A stretch of DNA of 36,852 bases from Thermoplasmata archaeon (GCA_021796895.1 JAKABN010000005.1:1-36852), one strand, 5' to 3'; positions 1-8,941 are shown, counted from the first letter of the stretch. Translations and numbers: made by a program. The notes: generated by a model not told the origin, from the letters alone.

Positions 1-330
1 GCAGCTGGCCGCAGTTCATCCAGGCTCAGCAATCTGAACGCGACCATGCTCCTCAGGACGCTGTTTGACGGCGGCAGCATTCATCCCGCAATCGACGAAC
101 TGTCCGGAGGCTGGTATGGAAGAGAAGCCATAAGTGACATTGCCTCGAGAACCATTTCGGAACATCCTGACGCCGTCGAGAAATACAGGAAGGGGAACAT
201 GGAAGTGCTCAACTATTTTGTGGGTTTGTGCATGAAGGAGATGCGAGGCAAGGCAAAATCCGCAGACATCATATCCGCTCTCCGCGGCATACTGGATGCG
301 GATGCGCGAGGCTCAGAAAAAGGGAAATGA
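1..330 (+). CDS. gatB: Asp/Glu-tRNA(Asn/Gln) amidotransferase subunit B, C-terminal end (partial)
   Basis: The reading frame is open from base 1, so the 5' part lies outside the window and the ORF-track ATG at 46 is internal. The visible ~109 residues match the C-terminal GatB/YqeY domain: a helical segment, then HPDAVEKYRKGN and FVGLCMKEMRGKA, the pattern usually seen as NPKAVEDYRxGK...LVGQVMKxTxGKA near the GatB end. GatB works with GatA and GatC to convert mischarged Glu-tRNA(Gln) or Asp-tRNA(Asn) to the amide forms in the cytoplasm; this tail domain contacts the tRNA. Its last 18 bases overlap the convergent gene at 313. The archaeal paralogue GatE has a related tail, so GatE is the main alternative. 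Confidence 0.85.
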   Translation, partial: AAGRSSSRLSNLNATMLLRTLFDGGSIHPAIDELSGGWYGREAISDIASRTISEHPDAVEKYRKGNMEVLNYFVGLCMKEMRGKAKSADIISALRGILDADARGSEKGK

Positions 331-2145
331 TGTTCCCGATTCATAATACATGATCTGACCGTTCGTTCCGTCCACCGTCACAGTATATCCCGTCATCGAC
401 GTGAAGGTGTATGCGAACGCCGAACTGGAAGTGGGCAGTGGAAGGAACGGCGAGGTCATCGGTAGATAGGGTGCGGCCGAAATCGAAATCGAGCTGATTT
501 CAGCTACACTGCCACTGCCGAAGAACTGACTGGATACGGAGCTGCTGTTTACAATCTGCAGCGCCGAAGCAAGCGTCAGCACGTTCAAACCGCTGGCCGT
601 TCCTCCGGACAGGTTCACGGAAGCACTCTGCCCGCTGGCATTCAGCGTGCCGTTCAGGGAAACGACAGTCACCTCATATCCACCGGCTGCGGGGTCTCCG
701 AACTGCATGCTCCACGATGAACGGGAGAAATTGTATTGCGCGCTAACCATTTCCGCTCCGTTCGCCTTGCTGATATATGAGCCCAGCGATGTGTTGTTCA
801 GCGCAAAATTGTACGCCGCCGTTATGTTAAGGATGTTTCCGGCAGTGCCGATGGCAGGCAATGCGCTCCCGTTCCACAGGATGTACCGACCTACTGCATT
901 GTCTTTTCCATAAGAGCCCCCCGAGGCTGCCGAAATGGCGCCACTTCTGCAGACGACTCTGGCAGAATCTGTCGAATAACTGATCGTAGTTCCGTTATCT
1001 GACGAAATTGACGATGTGTTTGCAAAGAGCGGAAATGCAGACAGGCTGTCGAGCTTGATGTGCCCGGTGAATGAGCTGCCGGATGTTATGTTGATTTCCA
1101 GCGCCGGGTCCGAAAGCGACGGATTGAACTGATCAGCGCTCCAGCGAACTCCGTGATATAATCCCCGCAGGGCCATTTGCACATTGCCTGAGAAACCGCC
1201 TGCATATTTTGACAGCTGCGCAGCAGTCATGGCAAACGAACCGTTGTCTCCGATCGCCGAAATCATGGAATTCTGCCATGGCATGCCTCCCGTCAGATTG
1301 GCATAGGCATGAGTGGAAAGAACACCTGTTCCGCCGACGCTCACGATTCCTCCTCCAATCTGAAGCGAGACGCTGGTCGAAGTGTTTGCCTCCTGCATGA
1401 CGGTGTAATTCCCATTCACGCTGTCGAAAGTCCTGGCCGCATAACCCATTACGACAACGGCTGTAAGATTCACAGGAAGTCCGGCCGCAGTTCCTTCCAC
1501 ATATCCCTTTCCTGTGATACTGCTGTTCGTGCTCAGCACATAGGTCTTCTGCGGCACACCAAGTGCGTCCGGGATGGTTACGGTACTGTTTCCCACCGAG
1601 AATGATGAATTTCCCCGGAGAGTCATGAAAACGCTGTCGACGGAAAGCGTCGTGCTGATGCCGGATGCGTTGAAAGGTACTGTGATTATGCCGAACGGGT
1701 TGTAGGCATCGAGCGTGCCTGTAACGCCGTAGGACGCAGTGTCGCCCAGATTTAAGCGCTTGGCCGTGAAGGACGAAGGATGCACACGAACCTCCGTCGT
1801 ACTCTCTTCCATATGTCCGTTCCACTCAAAAGATGCAGTGGCATGGTATGTGCCCGGTTCTCCATAGATGTGCGAGGAGTGTATGGCATGCGTCGTGTTT
1901 CCGTCACCGTAGTCTATTGAATAGAGTTTGAAAGAAGTGAGATGCGTCTGCAACGGAATGTCGAGGGATATCCTGACGGGATTGCCCGCAAGAGCATTTG
2001 CCGGGGAAACGGTCAGCAGCGGATGTTCTGCAAACTGCGTTACAGCAATCCCGGCGGCAGAGGCAACTGCAATCGCTGCAACCGCCAGCGCAATAAGCTT
2101 CTTCCTCTTGCAATTCAACCGTATCACACTCCACTGGACATTCAA
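313..2145 (-). CDS. Secreted/membrane-anchored surface protein with PKD-like domain
   Basis: 610 residues. A basic N-terminus (CKRKK) precedes a hydrophobic segment (LIALAVAAIAVASAAGIAV, about residues 16-35), a signal peptide or membrane anchor. Residues ~45-125 look like a PKD/Ig-type beta domain: YSIDYGDGNTTH, then HIYGEPGTYHATASFEW, close to the usual YxWDFGDG...HxYxxPGxYxVxL. The remainder is rich in Ser, Thr, Gly and Asn with many N-x-S/T sequons, typical of an exported, probably glycosylated archaeal surface protein. No catalytic motif was recognised. It overlaps gatB by 18 nt tail to tail and is divergent from the DUF2079 gene. A TATA-like ttaagtac (minus strand, near 2190) would give a short 5' UTR. 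The exact start is uncertain. Function is unknown; an envelope role is inferred. Confidence 0.7.
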   Translation of the reverse strand: MNVQWSVIRLNCKRKKLIALAVAAIAVASAAGIAVTQFAEHPLLTVSPANALAGNPVRISLDIPLQTHLTSFKLYSIDYGDGNTTHAIHSSHIYGEPGTYHATASFEWNGHMEESTTEVRVHPSSFTAKRLNLGDTASYGVTGTLDAYNPFGIITVPFNASGISTTLSVDSVFMTLRGNSSFSVGNSTVTIPDALGVPQKTYVLSTNSSITGKGYVEGTAAGLPVNLTAVVVMGYAARTFDSVNGNYTVMQEANTSTSVSLQIGGGIVSVGGTGVLSTHAYANLTGGMPWQNSMISAIGDNGSFAMTAAQLSKYAGGFSGNVQMALRGLYHGVRWSADQFNPSLSDPALEINITSGSSFTGHIKLDSLSAFPLFANTSSISSDNGTTISYSTDSARVVCRSGAISAASGGSYGKDNAVGRYILWNGSALPAIGTAGNILNITAAYNFALNNTSLGSYISKANGAEMVSAQYNFSRSSWSMQFGDPAAGGYEVTVVSLNGTLNASGQSASVNLSGGTASGLNVLTLASALQIVNSSSVSSQFFGSGSVAEISSISISAAPYLPMTSPFLPLPTSSSAFAYTFTSMTGYTVTVDGTNGQIMYYESGTSFPFF

Positions 2146-2240
2146 GGCGATGCCAGTTCAGTCTTCTGTTGAATGAGTTTTTCTTCGTACTTAAGACAGC
2201 GCAATGATGCGTCGCCGGACTCCTGTTCTGTTATTGCGAC

Positions 2241-2250
2241 AGATAAATAG
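2241..2250 (+). promoter_or_regulatory. TATA-like box for the DUF2079 gene
   Basis: agataaatag, centred about 25 nt before the GTG at 2270 and 34 nt before the in-frame ATG at 2279. This fits a leaderless or nearly leaderless archaeal transcript. The 2146-2269 gap otherwise holds only the divergent promoter of the PKD protein. Confidence 0.45.
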
Positions 2251-2269
2251 CGTGCGCTGTTAATGCAGC

Positions 2270-4456
2270 GTGCTGCAAATGAGACGCCTGCTTCACGCCG
2301 CAAGGAGCAGCGGCCTTCTGCCGCTTGCAATCATCGTAATGTCGTACACTGCCATCATATCCTATCTCAGCCTGCTCAGATATAACAACTTCTTCACGTC
2401 CGACTGGGACTTCGGCACAATGCAGCAGATGCTGTGGTCCACGCTGCACGGCCGCCTGCTGTTCGAGACGGGGGACTATTCCACCGGCGGCTATCTTTCC
2501 TATCTTGAGATAAACAGCGCTTACATCGCGATTCCGGTCGCGTTCCTCTACTCCCTTTACCAGTCCCCCGCAACGCTTTTCGTGATTCAGTCGTTTGCCG
2601 TCGCGCTGTCTTCCTTTCCGCTCTATTTCATCGTTCTTCGCACCGGACACGGCCGGCAGGCTGCCTTCGCCTTTGTCCTTCTTTTTCTGTTTGGCATGGG
2701 AACGCTTTCCAGTGTCTTCTATGACTTCCACTGGGAGTCTTTCATACCGTTCGAGTTCTTCTCCTTCTATCTTCTCTTTTCCGCGCAAAGGTACAGGTAT
2801 GCGGCGGCCACGCTGCTCGTCGGCAGCGCGACGCTCGAAGTGTTCCCCTTTCTTGCCGCGGCCGCTGTCGTCTATTTCGCAGTGTCCGGCCCGGAGATTC
2901 CGCACGAAGCGGGTTTCCCGCAGGGCAGGAAATTGTATATAATTTTCATCGCGGCATGCGCCGTCTGCTTCATTTTTACAGTCGCGATGCAGAGGCTGCT
3001 CACTGACGTTGTCATCGGAACGGCGGCCGGCGGCGCCGGAATGGACGCCTACTCCCTTTTCATTCACCCGGTGCTTCTGCCTGGCATTCTCTTTGCTTCA
3101 TCCGCCTACTGGCTTCTGCTCTTTGCCTCGGTTGCTTTTCTTCCGCTGCTCGCCCGCAGGTCGCTGGTCATGAGCCTGCCCTGGTTCGTCGAATCTGTTT
3201 TTGTTTATCCCAAATTTTCGATTGCCTTTGGTTATCAGTATGCGTTCATTGCTCTTCCGCCCCTGATGGTATCCGCTGTCCTCGGCGCAAAAAGGCTGAG
3301 GGGCGATGAGCGCATCTCAACGATCTTTATTCCTCTCATAATTGTCTTATCATCTCTTTCGCTGCTCCTCTCCGGCGCTTCCGCAGTCTTCCTCAGGCAG
3401 AACGGATACGTGCTGTCCCTGCCTGTGCTCGCCGCACTTTTGCTCATCTTCGTTTTCCATTTCAGGAAGGAACTGAAGGGAGACGGCCGCTCACCGGGTA
3501 TAATGCCTGCGCCGGATCACAGGCGCATGTTCATCGCAATCCTGCTCTCGCTGCTGTTTTTCAACATTGTCATGGGTCCGCTCAACACGTCCAATTACGG
3601 CGTGAATTCGGGATATTACCTCAGCTACTCCACAAACCCATCATTTCACTACATAGATGAGGTGGCAGGCATGGTGAAGAGCGGCTCCACCATTCTCGCA
3701 TCAGACAACCTTTTTCCTCTCGTGGATGCCAGTCTCCGCTCCTACTCTGTTCTGTGGCTGCCATTTTCGCCCAGGCTCATGCCACATTTTCCGTTCAGTC
3801 CGGCAAATCTGCCGGAATATGTATTTGCCGACACATCGCAGCTCACTCTGATGCCCTCCTTCATCGTGAGCAGCATTTTTAACGGCAGCATTTACGGTCT
3901 TGTGGCATATGTGTACTACAGCGGGTACCCCGGCACCGTCTACCTGTTCCGGCTTGGTTACACAGGCCACGCAACAGCGTTTATGGCTTCGTCTTTCAAT
4001 TCGTCGGTTTACCTGAATTACCACAATCTGCGCACAGGTCTGTCCGGGCACACAGAAAAATTCGCCGGAAGTGCTTTCGGAAAAGTGATCGCAAGCAGAA
4101 ACGGAAACGCCTTGAGCCCCTCGGACAGCAACAGACTCAATATATGGTATGGTCCCTACATGACGCTGCTTCCGGGCAATTATACCGTCACATTCAGCAT
4201 CATGATACAGCCGGCGAACGGCAACGCCTCCATTCCCGTGACTTACATGAACAGCAACAGTTTCGGCTCGCCTTACTATTATTCCGTGAATCTCAGCGCT
4301 TCATCTGTCGGTGCCGGCCTGTTCGGCAGAATAAGTTTCGGTTTCAGGTGTACCGAACCCGCGCCTCTCGTCGAGTTCCGCGGATACCTGCTCCTGGCCG
4401 GTAATCTTCCAGCCGGAATTGTGCGGCTGAACTACATCCATCTTCAGAGGAACTGA
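2270..4456 (+). CDS. DUF2079 family polytopic membrane protein
   Basis: 728 residues. After an N-terminal membrane helix comes NNFFTSDWDFGTMQQMLWSTL followed by GRLLFET, the characteristic DUF2079 opening (usually DLGIFxQxLWxTLHGxxL). About 10-12 hydrophobic helices fill residues ~15-430, then a soluble mixed alpha/beta region, with a beta-rich C-terminus (YTVTFSIMIQPANG). The architecture resembles GT-C glycosyltransferases with a large extracytoplasmic tail, and an acidic pair sits early (SDWDFG). The substrate is unknown. The ORF opens at GTG 2270; ATG 2279 (MRRLLHAARSSG) is an alternative. It is convergent with the glycosyltransferase at 4518. The neighbourhood of glycosyltransferases and a secreted protein suggests envelope polysaccharide or glycoprotein assembly, which is inference. 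Confidence 0.75.
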   Translation: MLQMRRLLHAARSSGLLPLAIIVMSYTAIISYLSLLRYNNFFTSDWDFGTMQQMLWSTLHGRLLFETGDYSTGGYLSYLEINSAYIAIPVAFLYSLYQSPATLFVIQSFAVALSSFPLYFIVLRTGHGRQAAFAFVLLFLFGMGTLSSVFYDFHWESFIPFEFFSFYLLFSAQRYRYAAATLLVGSATLEVFPFLAAAAVVYFAVSGPEIPHEAGFPQGRKLYIIFIAACAVCFIFTVAMQRLLTDVVIGTAAGGAGMDAYSLFIHPVLLPGILFASSAYWLLLFASVAFLPLLARRSLVMSLPWFVESVFVYPKFSIAFGYQYAFIALPPLMVSAVLGAKRLRGDERISTIFIPLIIVLSSLSLLLSGASAVFLRQNGYVLSLPVLAALLLIFVFHFRKELKGDGRSPGIMPAPDHRRMFIAILLSLLFFNIVMGPLNTSNYGVNSGYYLSYSTNPSFHYIDEVAGMVKSGSTILASDNLFPLVDASLRSYSVLWLPFSPRLMPHFPFSPANLPEYVFADTSQLTLMPSFIVSSIFNGSIYGLVAYVYYSGYPGTVYLFRLGYTGHATAFMASSFNSSVYLNYHNLRTGLSGHTEKFAGSAFGKVIASRNGNALSPSDSNRLNIWYGPYMTLLPGNYTVTFSIMIQPANGNASIPVTYMNSNSFGSPYYYSVNLSASSVGAGLFGRISFGFRCTEPAPLVEFRGYLLLAGNLPAGIVRLNYIHLQRN

Positions 4457-4486
4457 CTTACTCCATGAATTGAATTCGCAGGTTCA

Positions 4487-4501
4487 AGTCAGTCGCTGAC
4501 T
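4487..4501. terminator. Short hairpin between convergent genes
   Basis: agtcag-tcg-ctgact is a perfect 6-bp stem with a 3-nt loop. A longer inverted repeat (actgactt 4452-4459 with aagtcagt 4486-4493) overlaps it. Both sit between the convergent stops at 4456 and 4518. There is no clear T-tract, so a terminator role is tentative. Confidence 0.25.
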
Positions 4502-4517
4502 CAGGTGTTGGCATTCA

Positions 4518-5567
4518 TCATCCGAGCGGCAGCTCGAGGCGCCACACGACGCTTTCGCTTCCAAGATAGTTGGCCCCGAAGGCGAATATTATGCCAATAA
4601 AGTTCGCCGCAAGATATTCAAAATGCAGGAAGACAAGTATGCCCAGTATTCCTACGTTCAGCAGCGCGCCGGCGATCATGACTGCGTTGTATTTTGCAAG
4701 CCTGTTAAGGATCGCCCCGTGTACTCTTTTCCTGAACGTCCAGGAATTGTTCATTATGAAATTTGACACAATGGACGCCTCGACGGCGACTGCCGAAGCA
4801 AGCAGAAGCGGTGCATGCGGCTCAAGCAGGAAGAGCAGTCCTTCATTCACAGCCATTCCGGCAAGTCCGACCGCAATGAATTTTGCCACCCTGTAGTCGG
4901 AAAGACGCAGAACGAGTCCCATGTATCTGAGCAGTTCCGTCGGGCACAGTTTGCTTTTTCCGCTGTACCTGGCTCCGAACGAAAACGGAATCTCGGATGT
5001 CCGCAGGTTGCGTGAGGCGAGTATCTCCAGCAGCACTTTGTAGCTGCGGGATGAAACCTTTTTTATGTCCACCGCGTCCCTTCTGAAGAGGAAATAACCG
5101 GAGAGGGGATCTCTTATATGCCGGGTATGCGGAATCATGAAATGCGCAAGACCTGTCGCAAATCTGGAAATTGCGCTCCGTATTGCAGGCATGTTTGGTT
5201 CGCCACCCCTGGTGTATCGCGACGCTATTACCATGTCCGTTCCGCTTCTCGCTTCCGCCAGCATCGATGGAAGAAGCTCAGGCGGGTGCTGCATGTCGCA
5301 ATCCATTACTGCTATGAATTCTCCGCACGACACTAGTGTTGCGTCCCTGACGGCAGTCGCGATGCCCATTTTGGAAGATCTGGAAAGCAGGCGTATGTTG
5401 CCGTATGTGCTGTTGAGCCGCTTTGCGATTTCACCGGTGCCGTCAGGGCTCTTGTCGTCGACGACTATTACTTCGCAGTTCAGCCCGAGTTTTTCTATTC
5501 TGTCTATCAGGACTGGCAGATTCCCCGCTTCGTTATATGTGGGTATTACTACTGTCAGCTCAGTCAT
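4518..5567 (-). CDS. Family 2 glycosyltransferase (polyprenyl-phosphate sugar synthase, DPM1-like) with C-terminal GtrA domain
   Basis: 349 residues from the ATG at 5567. N-terminal GT-A domain: TVVIPTYNEAGNLPVLI (~5-21), VVDDKSPDGTGEIA (~35-48) and MDCDMQHPPELLP (DxD-type metal/sugar-nucleotide site), then DPLSGYFLFRR, all hallmarks of dolichol-phosphate mannose/glucose synthases. The last ~120 residues (RVAKFIAVGLAGMAVNEG onward) form a four-helix GtrA domain with SNFIMNNSWTFRKR. The enzyme should transfer a sugar from a nucleotide donor to a polyprenyl phosphate at the cytoplasmic membrane face. The ORF track starts 18 codons earlier, but ATG 5567 sits one base after the upstream TGA (TGATATG), implying translational coupling with the GT-C-like gene, a plausible user of the lipid-linked sugar. 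Confidence 0.88.
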   Translation of the reverse strand: MTELTVVIPTYNEAGNLPVLIDRIEKLGLNCEVIVVDDKSPDGTGEIAKRLNSTYGNIRLLSRSSKMGIATAVRDATLVSCGEFIAVMDCDMQHPPELLPSMLAEARSGTDMVIASRYTRGGEPNMPAIRSAISRFATGLAHFMIPHTRHIRDPLSGYFLFRRDAVDIKKVSSRSYKVLLEILASRNLRTSEIPFSFGARYSGKSKLCPTELLRYMGLVLRLSDYRVAKFIAVGLAGMAVNEGLLFLLEPHAPLLLASAVAVEASIVSNFIMNNSWTFRKRVHGAILNRLAKYNAVMIAGALLNVGILGILVFLHFEYLAANFIGIIFAFGANYLGSESVVWRLELPLG

Positions 5568-5568
5568 A

Positions 5569-7869
5569 TCAAGCGCCTCCGATGCCGAAGTTCCAGAATG
5601 TCGCGGACATCTGATATCCAACCGTGAGGCTACCTGCCAAATACATAAAGGTTGTCCCGCTGACCGACCAGTTGTTAGCGAGTGCTAGACTATGCACGGC
5701 GGTGAAATTTATCACAGTCATGTTTGTCAGTATGACAATTGTGTTTGCATCCGGATGAAAAGTCATTGAGGAAACGGTCGAGTTGTACCCAATCCATATG
5801 CTCTTCAGACCGCTCTCGAACTGAAACTCCGCACCGAAGAAGATCAAAGGCTGGCCTGCGGCATTTACCGAACTGCCCTCGGAAGCCGCCGGTCCGGTTA
5901 TGCTCAGGCGGTAGCCAAGAAATGCCCCGGCTCCTGCCAGAGCACTCAGGTTAATATTGTCATTTATCATCTGCGCTGATACCCATCCCGGCCGCGCCGA
6001 ACTCCTTCCCACTATTATACTTATCTGCCCTGGCGCGTAACTGTATTTTCCGGCTCCGTTTCCGCTCAGAGAGAAATGCCAGCCCACTGGTGAACTGGTG
6101 TTATAGAAGCCGGCATTCAGCATCAGCGGATTGTCTATCTGCAGCGCTGGTTTGGCATATCCGCCCGCTGATATGTACACCGACTGGAAGTTGTCATAAT
6201 ATGCTATGAGCCTGAATGAAACGTTGCTCTGTACGTAGTCGATGGGCGTGTTCGGTATTATGCGCATGGTGCTCGTGCCGGGCGCGATGACAGGATTCTG
6301 TGCACTCCAGAGCATCCCGTTCGCACTGACCACCGGGCCGTTTACGAGTATTCTGAAGAAGACAGGAATGCTGGCCGGCTGCCCGTTTGCAGGAATGTAG
6401 CTCACAGAAACGTTCATCGCCGTTATCATTCCGGGCACGGAATAAGGGTTGCTGAACGAGTCTATTTTCACAATCTTCAACGGTTCGTTGCTGGCCGCAG
6501 CATATCCGAATGCCGTGACGACCCCTCCCCCGACCACAATGATAGCGACCATCGATGCGGATACTCTGTTGTTCCTCACGGCCGCAATAGCGGACCTGAT
6601 GGCCTGCCTGAGATGTATTTGTGGTGCGGGCTGAAGAAGACCGCCGCTTTTCATCTGCTCGACGAGGTCAGGCAGCAGGAGCAGAATGAGGAAGGGCCAG
6701 TATATCAGGTAGTTGAGCAGAACGCGGTAGTAAAAAACGAATGAAAGAACGGGGAATGCGAAGAATGCAAATTTGAATCGTTCGTAACCGGTGACATACA
6801 GAACAAAGAATGTTGCGAGTATAAGCACGGGCAGAATCAGGAAGACGTATCTTGCAAGAGGAATGAATCCAGCGAATGCAAGTATTGACGGCCCCAATCC
6901 TATTCCTACGATCGGCTGACTTGCAACGCCGGCCACGCTTGCGAACCAGGCGTAGGGGTTCATCGCTATGAATGGTGCGTTGGTTACGAGGAAAGATGCT
7001 GCCATGTATGCCGAGAAGGTCGCCGCAGCCTTCCAGTCCTTTCCTCTTTCCATGTAGATGAAGTAGAGGAAAAAAGGAAAGATCGCGGCTGGAGTCTGTT
7101 TGAATGATATGCTGAGCCCGAACAGCAGGCCGGAAACAGCCGGTCTGTCCCTGAATGCATAGGAGAGCGCGAGGAAAAAGAGCCATACTATGTCTGTGAC
7201 CCCTCCGACGGTGTAAAACACCCAGTTGAAATTGACGAGCAGTATGAAGGTGGCATACGGAAACAGATCCGTGAAACGCCGTTTTCTGTAGTAATAGAAG
7301 AGCAGTGGATAACATGCAAGACTGAATGCAATGAGTATGTAATTGCTGTGCACCCCCCCTATCAGGGCGGGCATCATCATGAGCACCGACAGACCGGGGT
7401 AAGTCATGTAGTGCACGTATCCTCCGGTCAGCACGGGTGTTATGAAGTAGAACGGCACGTGATAGAACGAAAAAGCGCGGATCATGTTTGCGCTCACGTA
7501 AGGGTCTACACCGTGCAGTGTCAGATATGCCGCATAGGTGTCAAGAGCCAGCTCATCCGTTCCGAATGTCGGGAATATTCCGACCAGCGCGGCAAAGTAG
7601 GCAGTCATACCCGTGAGCAGCAATGTCAGAAAGGCATAGTCGATGCCTTTGTGATTTACTCTGACTATTGCCGAATAAACAAGGGAGATGCCGGCGAGTA
7701 TGAGCAGAAGCCAGACGGCAATCAGCATTTCAAGATCGAGGTATCCTGTTCTTGACCACAGCGATGTTGCGTAAGTGATGAAAAAGATCGCCATGCCTAT
7801 GTAGGCCACCCTGTTTATCAGTGTCCGCAGAACCCTCTCCTCCAATGGAAGGGGCACATCTCCTTTCAT
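5569..7869 (-). CDS. GT-C-like polytopic membrane protein with extracytoplasmic beta domain
   Basis: 766 residues. Roughly 11-12 transmembrane helices occupy residues ~20-400, with a first external loop containing FGTDELALDTYAAYLTLHG, an acidic motif in the position where ArnT/PMT-type GT-C transferases carry their catalytic Asp/Glu. A further helix (~440, VAIIVVGGGVVTAFGYA) leads into a ~300-residue beta-rich tail with N-x-S/T sequons, probably outside the cell. The likely role is transfer of a sugar from a polyprenyl-phosphate donor, matching the DPM1-like gene translated immediately after it. The substrate cannot be read from sequence. Start ATG 7869 lies about 27 nt from a strong TATA-like box, so the transcript is probably leaderless. 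A generic DUF2029/DUF2079-like membrane protein of other function is possible. Confidence 0.7.
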   Translation of the reverse strand: MKGDVPLPLEERVLRTLINRVAYIGMAIFFITYATSLWSRTGYLDLEMLIAVWLLLILAGISLVYSAIVRVNHKGIDYAFLTLLLTGMTAYFAALVGIFPTFGTDELALDTYAAYLTLHGVDPYVSANMIRAFSFYHVPFYFITPVLTGGYVHYMTYPGLSVLMMMPALIGGVHSNYILIAFSLACYPLLFYYYRKRRFTDLFPYATFILLVNFNWVFYTVGGVTDIVWLFFLALSYAFRDRPAVSGLLFGLSISFKQTPAAIFPFFLYFIYMERGKDWKAAATFSAYMAASFLVTNAPFIAMNPYAWFASVAGVASQPIVGIGLGPSILAFAGFIPLARYVFLILPVLILATFFVLYVTGYERFKFAFFAFPVLSFVFYYRVLLNYLIYWPFLILLLLPDLVEQMKSGGLLQPAPQIHLRQAIRSAIAAVRNNRVSASMVAIIVVGGGVVTAFGYAAASNEPLKIVKIDSFSNPYSVPGMITAMNVSVSYIPANGQPASIPVFFRILVNGPVVSANGMLWSAQNPVIAPGTSTMRIIPNTPIDYVQSNVSFRLIAYYDNFQSVYISAGGYAKPALQIDNPLMLNAGFYNTSSPVGWHFSLSGNGAGKYSYAPGQISIIVGRSSARPGWVSAQMINDNINLSALAGAGAFLGYRLSITGPAASEGSSVNAAGQPLIFFGAEFQFESGLKSIWIGYNSTVSSMTFHPDANTIVILTNMTVINFTAVHSLALANNWSVSGTTFMYLAGSLTVGYQMSATFWNFGIGGA

Positions 7870-7891
7870 CGCTGCAAGAAGTCAGCGTGCA

Positions 7892-7901
7892 CTATAAAAA
7901 A
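7892..7901 (-). promoter_or_regulatory. TATA box for the GT-C/GT2 unit
   Basis: ttttttatag on the minus strand, centred ~27 nt before ATG 7869, the spacing expected for a leaderless archaeal mRNA. Confidence 0.55.
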
Positions 7902-8260
7902 TACTCTCGTACTGGTTAAGCCAAATGGTTGAAAATGCGGGATGCGCTCACCGCTCTGACTCTCCCCTTCGACCCAATCCCGGAGTCTCTACTCCCCGAG
8001 TATATGAAACCAATCCGGCTCAGCTCATCCCCTTCCATTCAGATTCACCGGTAGATTTGAGAACAAAAACAGCCATAAGCTGAATAGATTACGTAAATCG
8101 GCGGGAGTTAGAGATTAATCCGGGCAGGCCTGTATTATTTATTTTATCAGGCAAAAATTTGTGATCACTCGGTGTTTTTCTACCTGCGGTATTGATGTCA
8201 ATGTGAAGGCATTTGGAGTTCCAGCTGATTGCCGAATCAAAAAAGACTGAATCAAGAGTC
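7902..8260. other. Gene-free intergenic stretch
   Basis: I see no convincing ORF, tRNA or repeat here. There is a small imperfect hairpin (ggagt-ctct-actcc, near 7980-7998) with no assignable role. The last part is AT-rich and leads into the promoter of the antitoxin gene. Confidence 0.5.
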
Positions 8261-8267
8261 TTTATAT
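8261..8267 (+). promoter_or_regulatory. TATA box for the RHH antitoxin
   Basis: tttatat, about 33 nt before ATG 8297; consistent with a leaderless or very short-leader transcript. Confidence 0.45.
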
Positions 8268-8296
8268 CTGCATAATACCGTGGTAATACGATTGCC

Positions 8297-8491
8297 ATGG
8301 ATACAGTTCCCGCCAAATTGACACACAGGCTCATTGATGAGATAGATCAACTGATAAAAGAGGGCTGGTATGCCAACAGATCGGAATTGATCCGAGATGC
8401 CGTTCGCGAGGCAATACGACGAGCACGATCCGAACGCCTCGGAGCAGCAATCAAGGAGGATGTGGAGTGGGGACTGAGTGGCAAGAGTTAG
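8297..8491 (+). CDS. Ribbon-helix-helix antitoxin / DNA-binding protein (VapB/ParD-like)
   Basis: 64 residues. A short beta strand (TVPAKLTHRL) is followed by two helices with the RHH signature LIDEIDQLIKEGWYANRSELIRDAVREAI: a DNA-contacting strand, then the conserved turn N-R-S-E-L-I-R. The charged C-terminal tail (RRARSERLGAAIKEDVEW) is where such antitoxins bind their toxin. It overlaps by 14 nt the start of a broken PIN-domain gene, the classic VapBC layout. It probably dimerises, represses its own promoter and once neutralised the toxin. With the toxin decayed, the intact antitoxin may persist as a plain repressor or protect against related toxins elsewhere; that is inference. Confidence 0.8.
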   Translation: MDTVPAKLTHRLIDEIDQLIKEGWYANRSELIRDAVREAIRRARSERLGAAIKEDVEWGLSGKS

Positions 8492-8889
8492 TATCGCTGT
8501 CTTGGACACCGGCCCGCTCATACATTTGGGGCAGATAGATTATACGAGACTATTCAGAGTTATCAAGGACATATTGCTGGACAGGGACGCTATACGGTAA
8601 CTTGGCAACAGGTCGTGCTTGCCATCATATTATAGACTCATTGAATTGAATGGACGAAGCAAAGATATGGCTGAGTAAATAATGGACCAGTACGCCTTGG
8701 GCACGGGAGAATCCACTTCAATTGCACTTGCCAAACAGGAAAAGGTACGTCTCATCTTCACCGACGATCTGGAGGCGAGGGAAGCGGCAAGTATCTACGG
8801 CCTGGAGTCCCGGACTTCTTGGATATGTTTCTGTCATGGCACTCCTTCATGTAAGTCCCGGGAGCGAATCGCCAGAACGTCGAAAATAA
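8478..8889 (+). pseudogene. Decayed PIN-domain toxin (VapC-like)
   Basis: Fragments of one PIN domain are spread over three frames. Frame A begins with GTG 8478, overlapping the antitoxin, and reads ARVSIAVLDTGPLIHLGQI, the PIN N-terminus with its first catalytic Asp, before stopping at TAA 8598-8600. After ~80 nt of scrambled sequence, a second frame (from about 8682) reads YALGTGESTSIALAKQE and then LIFTDDLEAREAASIYGLE, the conserved GE-(S)-x-A-I-A-L-A and DD-x-x-A-R motifs. A third frame from ~8812 continues GLLGYVSVMALL, matching the usual G-T-L-G-V-L end. At least two frameshifts plus lost middle sequence make it non-functional as an RNase. The motif set resembles the DUF3368 subgroup of PIN toxins. 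Sequencing error is unlikely to explain several lesions. Confidence 0.75.
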
Positions 8890-8941
8890 GTTATGCAGAC
8901 AGGTCCGAGGACCTTTCGAGTAATCACGTGCGTGGAGGGAC

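Noticed and set aside
1133-1825. 230-residue minus-strand ORF overlapping the PKD surface protein
   Set aside because: Shifted frame of the 313-2145 gene; Arg/His/Cys-rich composition without any domain, as expected for a shadow.
2231-3067. 278-residue minus-strand ORF opposite the DUF2079 gene
   Set aside because: Highly charged, low-complexity antisense translation of membrane-helix coding sequence; the opposite strand has clear family motifs.
7940-8030. Possible tRNA-like sequence around ccccttcgacccaatccc
   Set aside because: No B-box consensus, no acceptor stem pairing and no CCA-side structure on either strand.
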